Shown here: positions 15,624 through 26,180 of the stretch, piece after piece
Layout of the letters: each line of letters opens with the position of its first letter
Position numbering within the stretch: position 1 is the first letter of the stretch
Assembly (NCBI GenBank): GCA_026014585.1
Contig: JAOZIA010000022.1
Coordinates: forward strand, 1-64,000
Reading direction: 5' to 3'
DNA length: 64,000 nucleotides
Source: Candidatus Bathyarchaeota archaeon
GTDB lineage: Archaea; Thermoproteota; Bathyarchaeia; Bathyarchaeales; Bathycorpusculaceae
The notes under the pieces: model-generated
Told to the model about the DNA's origin: nothing
Seen by the model: only the letters and a program-made list of their open reading frames with translations
Database searches by the model: none
Program-made: the position numbers and the translations under genes

Positions 15624-16252
15624 CTTTTTATTTTTTCAAACATTTTTTCAAGTGTCCAACGGATGCTGGATTTGAGTTCTTTTAAGCGTTCATCATCAAC
15701 GTTTTGAATGATTATTTCCCGTATCAAATCATCCTCTAAAACCATATTATAACTAAACGCGTGGTCACTGGAAAGCTGCCCCGCCGCTACGAGCTCTTGG
15801 TCTTTTTGTTGCATTTTGTTAAAAACCTTCTCTACAAGAAAATTCTCAAACGGCGGAATCTTCACCTTAAAATTCTTGCTCTCATCAGGCAGCACATGCA
15901 TCGCGAGTTGTTTGTCAAAGTAGATTATTGCGAGGGGTTCATCAGCCATTGTTCTCAGCGAAATTACGCTTTTGTCTTCGGGTGCGGGTTTATCTTCTTT
16001 TGGTTCTTCTGCGGGTGTGGGGGGTTCGGTTGGTTTGGGTAAAAGCACTTCTTTAGGCATGTCCGCGGGGGGTGTTGAAACATTTTTTATGTCGCCGCGT
16101 TTAAAGCCCTTATCTAGCAGAATCGTGTTTACTACCTCTAGGCTTTCTTGTACCTCTTTAGCTTCAGCGGTAAGCTTTTCTAGTTGGTCTTCTAGCTTCT
16201 TTTTGAAGTTAAGCAGTGACCTCATTTTTTCTTGGTCTTGACTCAGACTCAT
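15620..16252 (-). CDS. Hypothetical coiled-coil protein (210 aa)
   Basis: Residues 1-50 form a charged coiled coil (KKKLEDQLEKLTAEAKEVQ). A Pro/Glu/Lys-rich linker follows (residues 62-95), then a folded C-terminal domain of about 110 residues beginning with ADEPLAIIYFDKQLAMHV. The linker and coiled coil suggest an adaptor or chaperone-like protein. It lies 44 bases downstream of the DNA ligase gene on the same strand and may be co-transcribed with it. No family is recognised. Confidence 0.65.
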   Translation of the reverse strand: MSLSQDQEKMRSLLNFKKKLEDQLEKLTAEAKEVQESLEVVNTILLDKGFKRGDIKNVSTPPADMPKEVLLPKPTEPPTPAEEPKEDKPAPEDKSVISLRTMADEPLAIIYFDKQLAMHVLPDESKNFKVKIPPFENFLVEKVFNKMQQKDQELVAAGQLSSDHAFSYNMVLEDDLIREIIIQNVDDERLKELKSSIRWTLEKMFEKIKS

Positions 16253-16296
16253 ACCCTTTACCCCAGCAGGTATTTAGCGTTAGATACTTAACTATT

Positions 16297-18060
16297 TTAT
16301 GCTTCCCCAATCTTCTTAAGTTGACCCTGATACATTTTTACAGTCTCCTCAGAGACTGTTGCATCCTCAGCGCTTTTGTCTGTGCGGTAATTGCCCGTGA
16401 ACCGTGGAAACCTAATCGCCAAGCCACTACCCTTGCGTATACTGTCCATCGCGCACATGTGAATTGGGCTTAACGTGACTTCAGCGCCTAAAATCTCCAA
16501 AACCAACGTGGGTTCAAACCAGACATCTGCCTCCAAAATTGATTTCACCCGCGAGTTTCGCTTGGGAATTACGTGCTTTTGAAGCATTTGGTGCAAATCG
16601 GCTATGTCTTTGTCGGTAAATCCCGTGCCGCATTTGGTCACAGTTTCAAACGTGTCCTCAGCCTTGTTATAGGTTGCCAGAAGCAGAGCTCCATACGCAC
16701 CCGCACGTTTTCCTCTACCATGAAACGCCCCCACAACAACAAGGTCCACAGTATCAATCATTTCGCTCTTGTAATCACGCTTGTACTTTATCCAAAGCCA
16801 CCCACGGTTTCCCGCTTGATAAACAGAGTTTTCAGAGATGGATTTGCACATTAATCCTTCACAACCGCCTGATATGGCTTCCTCAAAGAAATCCTCCAGC
16901 TGTTTGGGGTTGTTTGCACGTTTCTGCGTGGCTACTCTGACCCGCTCATTTTTGATTATAGCTTTTTCGAGGGCTCTGCGGCGCTTCAAAAAATCAATCT
17001 GCGTTAAATCTTGCCCATCAACAAAGAGCGCATCAAACATGAACAGCGAAATCGGGTACTGCTCAATGGCTTCTTTTACGCCATATTTTCGTCTGCGATG
17101 CATGAGCTCTTGGAAGGGTCGCATGTCGCCTGTTTCAAGGTCAATGGCGACGCATTCTGCTTCCAAAATGGCTTCTTTTGCTTTTACGTTTTCGCGGACC
17201 AAAGTGATTGCGTCGGGGTACTGGCTGGAAATGTCTTCCAATCGCCGTGAGTACAGCACGACTTTGTCGCCGTTTTTGTGTGCTTGGACGCGTTCGCCGT
17301 CGTACTTGTATTCTGCCATGCATTTACCGCCCAACTTCTCCAAAATTTCTTCAGGTGACGCAAGCCGCTCTGCGAGCATGGGACGAATCGGCTCAAAAAC
17401 CATCACCTCAAAGGCTTTAATGCCATCTAAGCCCTGCTCAACCACAACGCTGGCAACCCTGCCAAGGTCAGAGGAAATATTGTACGCCCGCTCAATATAC
17501 TGACGCGCTTCTTTACCGCCACCATACGCAATCGCCAATGCATCCAAAACAGTCATGTCCGCAAGCCCCAAACGCAGGTTACCCGTGACTGTACGAATAA
17601 TCCATTTAGCCTCCTGAGGAGAAGCATCCGAGAGCATCCCCGCAAGCAACGCCATTTTCGTGGATACCGCGCCAGAACCCGTGGTTTTTGCCATCTTATC
17701 AAAGGTTTCATACACCCGTTGCACATCGAGGGTTTTGGTGAAAAATGTGACTTGTTTGCGTTTGGTGAGTGTTTTTTCTGCTGTTTTGCCGATGTCGCCG
17801 CTTTTTTGCAAATCTGCTGTTATTGTGCTTTCTTTTTGTCCAGAGGCGCGGATAAGCGCTTTTATGGCGAGTTTTTCTGCCACGCCGATTTCTATGCCTT
17901 CAAAATCGGGGTACAGCTTGCCCTGTGTGAGATAAACAACTTTGGAGATAACCTCTTTGGGGGTTTTTTTGAGTAGCTCCACTAGGTAATCGGTCATCTC
18001 TAAACGTTTGGTGGTGGCTTCGATTTTCTCGTATGCTTCAGCAATAACAGCGTAATCCAT
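16297..18060 (-). CDS. lig: ATP-dependent DNA ligase
   Basis: 587 residues, the usual archaeal ligase size. It has an N-terminal DNA-binding domain (1-220). The adenylation domain has the nucleotidyl lysine K252 in EYKYDGERVQ (motif I), motif III LFMFDALF, motif IV EGLMCK and motif V GWLWIKYKRDY. A C-terminal OB domain ends with the motif VI-type RFPRF. It seals nicks during replication and repair in the archaeal replisome. All catalytic motifs are intact. Confidence 0.96.
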   Translation of the reverse strand: MDYAVIAEAYEKIEATTKRLEMTDYLVELLKKTPKEVISKVVYLTQGKLYPDFEGIEIGVAEKLAIKALIRASGQKESTITADLQKSGDIGKTAEKTLTKRKQVTFFTKTLDVQRVYETFDKMAKTTGSGAVSTKMALLAGMLSDASPQEAKWIIRTVTGNLRLGLADMTVLDALAIAYGGGKEARQYIERAYNISSDLGRVASVVVEQGLDGIKAFEVMVFEPIRPMLAERLASPEEILEKLGGKCMAEYKYDGERVQAHKNGDKVVLYSRRLEDISSQYPDAITLVRENVKAKEAILEAECVAIDLETGDMRPFQELMHRRRKYGVKEAIEQYPISLFMFDALFVDGQDLTQIDFLKRRRALEKAIIKNERVRVATQKRANNPKQLEDFFEEAISGGCEGLMCKSISENSVYQAGNRGWLWIKYKRDYKSEMIDTVDLVVVGAFHGRGKRAGAYGALLLATYNKAEDTFETVTKCGTGFTDKDIADLHQMLQKHVIPKRNSRVKSILEADVWFEPTLVLEILGAEVTLSPIHMCAMDSIRKGSGLAIRFPRFTGNYRTDKSAEDATVSEETVKMYQGQLKKIGEA

Positions 18061-18259
18061 AAACTCAGCTTCAGTAGCAATTACTTAGCAAAGACTATTT
18101 TAATTGTATTGCCGCCCAAAGCAATCAATACACCAAAAAAGCCTGCTCTCTGAGTTAAGCAACACTCTAAATACTGCAAAAACACTACTGCCTCATAGGT
18201 AGGTAACTATTCAAGAAAAACAAAACCGCCACTTAAAACTACAGAACTACTGGTTACTT

Positions 18260-20188
18260 GTGGTGCTGCTTGTTTTGGCAGTTTTAGCCTTTTTTTCGGC
18301 TACGGTGGCACTTGTGGCAGGGTTTGTTTTCACTTTTCTGGTTCCCGGCGTAACCTTCCACCGCTTCTTCAATTTGAAGCAATATGAGCTTTGGGCGTTC
18401 ATTCCAGTATTTAGCATTTTGGTTTCGGTTACTCTGATTTACTTTGCCTCACTCATATTCGGGTATTCTCCAACGACGATTCTGGGCTGTTTTCTGGCAT
18501 TAACCGTCCTCTATGCAGTGGTTGTTGCTTTCAAAGGCGAATCCTTCACACCCAAAAAAATCATCCAAATCAAAAACTTCAGCAAAGTCACCCTCACAGT
18601 TTTCCTCATAATATTCGTTCTCAGCTTTTATGTTCTCTACAGTAGCGTTTGGGTACAAACCGACACAGGCTTAATCATCTCGGGCTCCAACTGGCAAGAC
18701 ACACCCTACCATTACGGCATCATCGAAAGCCTAAACCAAGGCAACTTCCCCCCGCAGTTCCCCAATTACGCAGGCGTAAAAATGACCTACCACTACTTCG
18801 TGGACTTCCACACCGCCATCCTCGAAAACGTCTACGGCTATCTGCCCAAACTACTGCCCACATTAAACGCAGTGTTCATTTTGGTTTTTGCACTTTCCAT
18901 GTATGCGTTGGCGCGGGAGTTTGGACGAAAAGCTGCTTTAATTGCGACGGTTGTGGGCGTATTTGGCTGCGGTTTTAGTTACGTGAACTTGTTTTCGGCG
19001 TTGTTTCAGGGACAGTTTGTTGCTTCCCAAAACTACTTTTTCCAGTACGCAGGCACTTTTGGTTTACCTCCCATATTTGATAATCTGCTTCAGCAACGTC
19101 CCATGCTGATTGGGTTGCCCGTGTTCGCACTTGTTCTGATGCTGCTTCGTAACCCTGCCAGCAGGCGCAGGCTACTTTTAGCAGGTATCTTAACGGGGTT
19201 AGTGTTTGAGTTTCATAATGTAGCATTTTTCTGCTGTGGATTGGCTTTCTTGTTAATGTTTGCGTTAAATTTCAAGCAGAGTCGCTTTAGCAAAAATTAC
19301 CTGTACTTTTTGGTGCCGTGTGCTTTGGCATTGCCGTTTATTTTTCAGGGTGGAACCCCCGCAAGCATTAACGTGGCTTCTGAATGGATTAGTAATTTTT
19401 CAAAAAACCCATTTACTTTCCTTTTCTTAAACCTTGGCATTCCCGTAATTATCGCATTTATCTCTCTCACTAAAAGAGGCAACAACCTGCTCAAAACCAC
19501 CTTTGTCACCCTTATCTTAGTACCCTATATTGTCCAGTTAACCCCAAACGCTTGGGACATGTACAAATTCTACCTTTTTGCGTGGGTTCCAATCGCCGTT
19601 TTGATGGGTTGGTTTTTAACAAGCACAAAAAACAGCACAACATCTTCCATATCAGTCAGCATCAAGCCATCAAGGGTTCCCAGAAAATTTGTTCGCGCAG
19701 GAAAAAATATTGCTGTTTTAACCCTTGTCGTCCTTAGCGTTTTGTCTTCGATTAGCGTGGTAACGTTCAATTTAGGCGCTAACTATCAGGTTGCAACCAC
19801 AAACGAGCTTCAATTGGGCATGTGGGTGCGAGAAAACACGACTCAAAACAGTGTTTTCCTAACCTACCCAAACTATGGCATTTATTCTCCGCCAGCCTAT
19901 ATTGGGGGCAGAATCACGGTTTCTTCGTACATTAATTGGCCTTATGGACATGGGATTCCGCTGGAGCAGATTCAGCAAAGAGAAAGCGATATTGACCGAG
20001 CGTATGGCGGGTCAGAAGCGGATTTACAAGAGGTGGTTTCCAAATACAATGTTTCCTATATTTATGTGGGGTTTGAGGAGTTGGCTGCATATTGGAACTG
20101 CACAAGCCGTTTTAACAGTATTAGTTGGCTGCAAAATGTTTACAGCGATGGGCAACTTCAGATTTATAAGGTAACTAGTAGCAGTTAA
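18260..20188 (+). CDS. Polytopic membrane protein, GT-C glycosyltransferase-like (642 aa)
   Basis: About twelve predicted membrane helices fill residues 1-510, followed by an extracytoplasmic C-terminal domain containing GMWVRENTTQNSVFLT, the 'W(I)RENTP' type sequence seen after the membrane domain of GT-C/oligosaccharyltransferase-like and YfhO-like proteins. An extracytoplasmic loop with TYHYFVDFHT and DTPYHYG could hold acidic catalytic residues. It probably transfers a lipid-linked sugar at the outer face of the membrane. The GTG start is the first available codon; the sequence upstream is open only for about 18 codons without a start. A second GT-C-type gene follows. Confidence 0.65.
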   Translation: MVLLVLAVLAFFSATVALVAGFVFTFLVPGVTFHRFFNLKQYELWAFIPVFSILVSVTLIYFASLIFGYSPTTILGCFLALTVLYAVVVAFKGESFTPKKIIQIKNFSKVTLTVFLIIFVLSFYVLYSSVWVQTDTGLIISGSNWQDTPYHYGIIESLNQGNFPPQFPNYAGVKMTYHYFVDFHTAILENVYGYLPKLLPTLNAVFILVFALSMYALAREFGRKAALIATVVGVFGCGFSYVNLFSALFQGQFVASQNYFFQYAGTFGLPPIFDNLLQQRPMLIGLPVFALVLMLLRNPASRRRLLLAGILTGLVFEFHNVAFFCCGLAFLLMFALNFKQSRFSKNYLYFLVPCALALPFIFQGGTPASINVASEWISNFSKNPFTFLFLNLGIPVIIAFISLTKRGNNLLKTTFVTLILVPYIVQLTPNAWDMYKFYLFAWVPIAVLMGWFLTSTKNSTTSSISVSIKPSRVPRKFVRAGKNIAVLTLVVLSVLSSISVVTFNLGANYQVATTNELQLGMWVRENTTQNSVFLTYPNYGIYSPPAYIGGRITVSSYINWPYGHGIPLEQIQQRESDIDRAYGGSEADLQEVVSKYNVSYIYVGFEELAAYWNCTSRFNSISWLQNVYSDGQLQIYKVTSSS

Positions 20189-20324
20189 TTTTTCCATTAA
20201 ATTTATATTAACAGCACCTCAATTTTTTCATCTAAACAACTTAGCACTAAGGGGGAAGTGACTGCTGTTCAAACAAAACTTTTTCAGAATTCTTCCAAAA
20301 GACCTCCTGTTTCCCCTTTTAATA

Positions 20325-21413
20325 ATGGTTATAACTAAAATCATGATTTTTGCTGTTGGATATTCTTCAGCTTATGTTGCAGTTTCAGAACCCTCCTCAC
20401 TTAACGCGGGTCAACTATTAATGAACATGTTTGTTCATCCCATTGGAGATGCGCCGCATTACCTGTATTTAGCTCAGTACGGCTACACTAACCAGGGTGA
20501 CCCCGCTAACTTTATCGTGTTTTTCCCACTTTATCCCTTGCTTGTACGATTAATCACCTTTGACTTCGCCTACATCAACCTATCAGGGCTCATAATCTCC
20601 TTTATAGCCTCAACAGCAGCCGTCATTTACCTGTTCAAAATAACCAGACTTGACTATGACGAAAACACAGCAAAAATGGCTGTTTTGTTCTTATGCATTT
20701 TTCCCACAGCATATTTCTTATGTGCCCAATTCACTGAGGCACTGTTTCTTGCCGTATCAATTTCAAGCCTGTATTATGCCCGACGCGGTAGCTGGGTTTT
20801 TGCGGGGTTTTTGGGCTTTCTTGCTTCTTTGACTCGGCTTGCAGGTTTGATTTTGTTGCCTGCCTTGGCAGTGGAATATTTACATCAGAGGAACTGGCGT
20901 CTCAGCGAGGTTAATTGGCGGCTTTTCTGGGTGATTTTACCAATTTTTGGGTTTCTGATCTATTTGTTAATTAATTATCAGGTTACAGGAGACTTTTTTA
21001 CTTTTATGGAGGTTGAGCGGGTGCATTGGTATCAAACTCTTGATCCTCTGGAAGGTTTAAGGCAAACTATATTTTCTTTTTCACGTCCATATCCCGACAA
21101 TTTTATTATTGGATATGCACAACTCATTTTTGCAGCTTTTGGGCTTATCATGATATTAGTTGGTGCTAAACTAAAACTGCGCTTATCCTATCAAGTCTAT
21201 ATGCTTTTAACGTGGTTGTTAGCGGTTTCAACAAGCTTCTGGATAAGCATCCCGCGCTACGTGATAGCCATGTTTCCACTGTTTATCGTCCTTGGTATAT
21301 TATCAACTAAAAAACCGCTTGGAAAAATCCTGATAATCACCGTGTCGGCAGTTTTTCTGGTAACCCTGTTCTATTTTACTTGGCTGTTTGCGGCAGGCGT
21401 CTTTGTGTTCTAA
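20325..21413 (+). CDS. PIG-V-like mannosyltransferase (GT-C)
   Basis: About nine to ten membrane helices. The first loop contains GDAPHYLYLAQYGY, equivalent to the 'WD..hYl.IA..GY' signature of PIG-V/GT-C mannosyltransferases with its catalytic acid, followed by FFPLYPLLVR, another family hallmark. It likely adds a sugar from a dolichyl-phosphate donor to a lipid or glycoprotein outside the cell. ATG 20325 is the first canonical start, but an in-frame CTG after AAGGGGGAA could add about 20 residues (including LPKDLLF). It follows the other GT-C gene by 136 bases. Confidence 0.75.
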   Translation: MVITKIMIFAVGYSSAYVAVSEPSSLNAGQLLMNMFVHPIGDAPHYLYLAQYGYTNQGDPANFIVFFPLYPLLVRLITFDFAYINLSGLIISFIASTAAVIYLFKITRLDYDENTAKMAVLFLCIFPTAYFLCAQFTEALFLAVSISSLYYARRGSWVFAGFLGFLASLTRLAGLILLPALAVEYLHQRNWRLSEVNWRLFWVILPIFGFLIYLLINYQVTGDFFTFMEVERVHWYQTLDPLEGLRQTIFSFSRPYPDNFIIGYAQLIFAAFGLIMILVGAKLKLRLSYQVYMLLTWLLAVSTSFWISIPRYVIAMFPLFIVLGILSTKKPLGKILIITVSAVFLVTLFYFTWLFAAGVFVF

Positions 21414-21910
21414 GCTTGCGTTGGTTTTAGGCTGGGGGCTTGATGTTTCTTTCCTGTCATGCACTCTATGTCTATTCTGCCAATGGTTGTTTTGGCGAGT
21501 TTTTCAGGCTTAATCTTTGATAGTTTTTCCTCGGGAGTCTTCGACAACTGGCGTACCAGCACCTCAAGACCATGATGCTTCTCCCCTAAATCTTCAACCC
21601 AAACCAGTTTACCCCGAAAATGCACACTTGTATAAGCATAATCGCACTCGTCAGTTACGCCAAAATCAAGCATAGCCTGCCCCCAAACTGTGCTGTTAGC
21701 GTTTAGGAACACGTTTTTTTTGCCTTCAGGTGCGCAATGAAAGTAGAGGGCGTTTTTTTGTTGGTCGTAGCCGTGGCTGAGGCTGACAAGGTAGGGTTCG
21801 TTGTCTTTGCACATGGCGATGGTGACGTACTGGGTTTGTTTTAGGATTTGCTGCATTTCTTGGTTGTCGGTGATTTCGCGGTCTTTGCGTCTGACATGAA
21901 AAGAGGACAT
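21410..21910 (-). CDS. Pyridoxamine 5'-phosphate oxidase-like flavoprotein (NimA type)
   Basis: 166 residues with a split beta-barrel FMN-binding fold. It opens with VRRKDREITD and contains YVTIAMCKDNEPYLVSLSHGYD, then LYFHCAPEGKK and YTSVHFRGKLVWVED, the strand order of the NimA/pyridoxamine oxidase-like group. Such proteins bind FMN or F420/heme and reduce nitro compounds or act in redox stress. Substrate unknown. It is convergent with the GT-C gene, overlapping by four bases. Confidence 0.82.
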   Translation of the reverse strand: MSSFHVRRKDREITDNQEMQQILKQTQYVTIAMCKDNEPYLVSLSHGYDQQKNALYFHCAPEGKKNVFLNANSTVWGQAMLDFGVTDECDYAYTSVHFRGKLVWVEDLGEKHHGLEVLVRQLSKTPEEKLSKIKPEKLAKTTIGRIDIECMTGKKHQAPSLKPTQA

Positions 21911-21942
21911 ATCTGAGCATTAAGGGGTTAAATCTAAAAAAG

Positions 21943-22455
21943 CTAATGCTTTGGTTGCGTGCTTAGTGTGATGTATGGGTAAGGGTAGACTATTTTCAGG
22001 TTTGTGTAAAGGATTCTTTTGTTTTTGCGTTCCCACATCCAAAAATTAAACATGTAAGCGGATAAACCTGCCAATACGAATGCGGGATAAAAAAAGAAAA
22101 GCAACATGTAACTTATCTGTGTACTAAGCAGGGTATATGACATGTTAACAAAAATAAAGGACCCAGTTGGAATCCAGATTAAAAACAATACAACCAAGCC
22201 TATAATGATTCCAATGTACCAAAAAAATATTTTATCCCTTGATAAGCCCTTTTTCTCAATTTCTTTAAGTGTTGTATTAGATAGCAGTATTGATGAAGCG
22301 ACACCGAGAATTAAACCTAAACCTACAGCAAGTCCCATTTGCCACATTAAATTATGAGTGTAAATTTTTTCAAAAAAAGTTAATATGCTACCCATGAAAA
22401 CCATAGAGAAAAGTGCGATTGATGATTTGTTTCTGTTAACGACTTGGTGGCTCAT
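21943..22455 (-). CDS. Four-helix membrane protein (170 aa)
   Basis: Helices at about residues 13-27, 36-58, 78-99 and 107-135. Charged residues separate helices 2 and 3 (LKEIEKKGLSRDK). No conserved motif is recognised. It stands on the same strand upstream of the flavoprotein gene. Confidence 0.6.
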   Translation of the reverse strand: MSHQVVNRNKSSIALFSMVFMGSILTFFEKIYTHNLMWQMGLAVGLGLILGVASSILLSNTTLKEIEKKGLSRDKIFFWYIGIIIGLVVLFLIWIPTGSFIFVNMSYTLLSTQISYMLLFFFYPAFVLAGLSAYMFNFWMWERKNKRILYTNLKIVYPYPYITLSTQPKH

Positions 22456-22653
22456 TTTTTTTCTTTTCTTAATTTTGACTGTTTATTGTATATTAGTTTT
22501 GTCACATTCCGTTCAGCTTGGGGTTTGAGTCTGTAGGCGGATAATATGTTAACTTTTTCGGTATCATTGTGTTTCTGCAACACATATTTTGTTACCTCAT
22601 TCACGGATTCGTTAAACTTAAAATGTTTCTTTAATAATAGGGTACTGCACTAG

Positions 22654-24903
22654 TTGGAAAGACAAGGAAGCATTAAGGGAATGGGCAATACACCACAGCC
22701 TAGCCGTTCAAGAGGCGTCAAAGTTCTAAAAGCCATATCCTCACCTCTTAGGCTGCAAATTCTCAACTTGCTCTTTGACAAAAGTGCCCTCTCCTACACG
22801 GAACTCATGAGCAACCTTAAAATGAACCCCAGTCGAGACGCGGGACGCTTTGCATATCACCTCAAATTCATGCTAAAAGCGGGGCTGGTTGAGGCAGATG
22901 TTGAAGCCAAAAAATATTACCTAACCGACCTTGGCAAGATGGTTCTTGATGTGGCTGACCGTGTGGAGAAGAAAGCCGTTAAACCCAAAGGTATGCTAGT
23001 GCGCACCTCGCACCTCACGCTTGAAGAGTTTGACGCAAACAAAATCGCCAACTCCTTAATCAAAGAAGCCAAAGTCCCAGCTGAACTCGCGCAGAAAGCT
23101 GCCAAAGAAGCCGAAAAACGTCTCTTAAAATCCAAAACCAAGTACCTCACTGCCTCGCTTATCCGTGAAGTCGTAAACGGCATCCTAATTGAGAAGGGCT
23201 TTGAAGATTACCGCCATAAACTCACACGCGTTGGCATGCCCATTCATGAAGTCACCGCGGCGATGGACGCAAAAGACGCAAACCAAAGCTCATGCACTAT
23301 CCTCAGACAGGCAGGACAAACTGTGCTTGGCGAGTACACTCTGCTTAACGTTTTCCCACGTGACATAGCCGACGCTCACGTGTCAGGCGCAATTCACATT
23401 GACAATTTGGGAACCTGGCTGCTAAAACCCAACGATGTCGTGCATGATATGCGGTTCTTTTTCCAAAACGGTTTAACCCTTGAGAATCAGCAATTGCTTT
23501 CGTTGCCTCCTCCTGAGGATTTTGAGGCTGCTTTGAATCTTGTGTTTAATGTTCTTTTGCACAGCAGCCGAGAAGTTAACAGCATGCAAATCTACAATTA
23601 CTTCAACGTATCCCTTGCACCCTACGCAAAAGGCGTGGACCCCGCCGTAATAAAAGAGAAACTGCGGTTATTTGTTTTAACTGTAAACCAGCATGCGCAG
23701 GTCACGCTTGGGTTGGAGCTTTTAATGCCTAAGTACGTCATGGAAACGCCATTTATTGGTTCAGACGGAAAACCCTGCGGTAAATACGGTGATTTTCAAG
23801 AGGAGAGCCAGCTTATTGCTGATTTGGCCTTGCAGGTTTACAATGAAGAAAGCGCCGTTAAGCCCCTCTTTAACCCCAGCTTGGTGGTAAAAATAACCAA
23901 AGAAACGCTCAACCAAGACGCGGCTAAGGCTCTTATTGAGAAAGCGCATTTACTGGCAGAAAAATACAGCAGCCCCTTCTTTGCGCTCATGCTTAAAAAA
24001 GACTTCGAGTATAATGTGTACTCAGCCTTAGGCACCAAGCTTACCAACGATTTAACGGGTGATTGGGAAACCGATACGATGCGCACTGGCTGCTTAGGCT
24101 GTGTCACAATTAACTTGCCGCGTATCGCCCAAGAAAGTGGAAAGGACAAAAACAAGTTTTTTGACCTGTTACGGGAAAGATGCGAGCTTGCCGCCCGCGC
24201 CTTATTCATTAAGTCCAATATTCTTAGACAGTACGGCAAAAACAGTCTGCCTTTTTTGCTTAAAAGCGCTAATGGTGACACTTACTTTAGAATAGAGAAT
24301 TGCTCACGAATCATAAACTTTGCAGGGCTTCCTGAAGCAGTGGAAACCTTCACCGAAAAAGACATCCATATGCCAGAAAGCCAAAAATTCACTGAAGAAC
24401 TGGTTCAAACAATCACCACGTTTAAACATAAACTGGGTAGAAAACATGGTAAACGCCTCTACCCCGCTATCCTATTTAACCATGAAGCTTCTGAGCGTCT
24501 GGCACAACTTGACATTGAAAAGTATGGCGTTGCTAAAGTCAAGTTTTCGGGAACCCGTGATAAACCCTTTTACTCGACGACAAGGCGTCTGCAGGCTAAC
24601 TTGGCGGGGTCAAAACTTGAGCTTATACCTGAACAGTTAGAAACCGAACAGAAGATTTGTGGCTTAAACGTTGGCAGTGGATTGAGTATTGTTGAAATTG
24701 GTGAACCACAGCTTTCTGCTCAAACACTGATGGATTTAACTGTGCACCTAATCGAAAAACAGCCACTGGAATACTTTACCTACAACCACGTCACCAGCTA
24801 CTGCAGTAACTGCAAAAAAACCCTGCTGGGTACACCGCATAAATGCCAAACCTGCGGCTCCATCAGCACGCTTAACATTTTTGACCGTTTCAACGCAACC
24901 TAA
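22654..24903 (+). CDS. NrdD-like protein with N-terminal HTH and ATP-cone domains; glycyl-radical motif absent
   Basis: 749 residues in three parts. Residues about 15-100 form an ArsR-like winged helix (SPLRLQILNLLFDKS... YHLKFMLKAGLVEA). Residues about 108-205 are an ATP-cone (EEFDANKIANSLIKEA... MPIHEV). The rest matches the class III anaerobic ribonucleotide reductase large subunit, including TGCLGCVTINLPRIA. The C-terminal zinc site is present (C717, C720, C731, C734), but the chain ends 15 residues later without the RVxGY glycyl-radical loop expected there. It may be a dNTP-sensing transcription regulator or a non-canonical reductase. The start is TTG. No NrdG activase is seen nearby. 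Confidence 0.8.
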   Translation: MERQGSIKGMGNTPQPSRSRGVKVLKAISSPLRLQILNLLFDKSALSYTELMSNLKMNPSRDAGRFAYHLKFMLKAGLVEADVEAKKYYLTDLGKMVLDVADRVEKKAVKPKGMLVRTSHLTLEEFDANKIANSLIKEAKVPAELAQKAAKEAEKRLLKSKTKYLTASLIREVVNGILIEKGFEDYRHKLTRVGMPIHEVTAAMDAKDANQSSCTILRQAGQTVLGEYTLLNVFPRDIADAHVSGAIHIDNLGTWLLKPNDVVHDMRFFFQNGLTLENQQLLSLPPPEDFEAALNLVFNVLLHSSREVNSMQIYNYFNVSLAPYAKGVDPAVIKEKLRLFVLTVNQHAQVTLGLELLMPKYVMETPFIGSDGKPCGKYGDFQEESQLIADLALQVYNEESAVKPLFNPSLVVKITKETLNQDAAKALIEKAHLLAEKYSSPFFALMLKKDFEYNVYSALGTKLTNDLTGDWETDTMRTGCLGCVTINLPRIAQESGKDKNKFFDLLRERCELAARALFIKSNILRQYGKNSLPFLLKSANGDTYFRIENCSRIINFAGLPEAVETFTEKDIHMPESQKFTEELVQTITTFKHKLGRKHGKRLYPAILFNHEASERLAQLDIEKYGVAKVKFSGTRDKPFYSTTRRLQANLAGSKLELIPEQLETEQKICGLNVGSGLSIVEIGEPQLSAQTLMDLTVHLIEKQPLEYFTYNHVTSYCSNCKKTLLGTPHKCQTCGSISTLNIFDRFNAT

Positions 24904-24904
24904 C

Positions 24905-25855
<951 letters not shown>

Positions 25856-26000
25856 CTAAATAACATTTCGTATCGGTGGGGTTGCATTTTTTTCTATTGG
25901 CAGGGCTTATATGCTTATGTTGTAGCACAACGTCTGTAACACATTTTTTAATATCAGTTAAGGCATAAAAAAACCAAAACCAAAGTTAAAGGTGTTTTGA

Positions 26001-26180
26001 ATGGGTACAATTTTAGATGAGTTAAGTCAAGAAAGAAAACAACAAATAGTCAAAGATTATATCCCACGTGTTTTTGAAGTTCAAGCCCCCTGTCAATGGT
26101 TAGAACACTGCTACAACGGAAAATGCCCCGCGTTCGTACGCAAAAACGGCAACTACTACTGCGCTAAAAAAAGACCCTAA
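26001..26180 (+). CDS. Small four-cysteine protein (59 aa)
   Basis: ATG with a GGTG ribosome-binding sequence nearby. An N-terminal charged helix (LSQERKQQIVKDY) precedes a cysteine cluster PCQWLEHC-YNGKC ending in YYC and a basic tail. The spacing C-x6-C-x4-C-x11-C could bind zinc or an Fe-S cluster. The stop overlaps the convergent malate dehydrogenase stop by four bases. The tight fit between flanking genes and a normal start support a real gene; function unknown. Confidence 0.6.
   Translation: MGTILDELSQERKQQIVKDYIPRVFEVQAPCQWLEHCYNGKCPAFVRKNGNYYCAKKRP

Noticed and set aside
16838-17503. Rightward 221-residue frame inside the DNA ligase gene
   Set aside because: Ser/Arg-rich antisense of the ligase, which has intact catalytic motifs.
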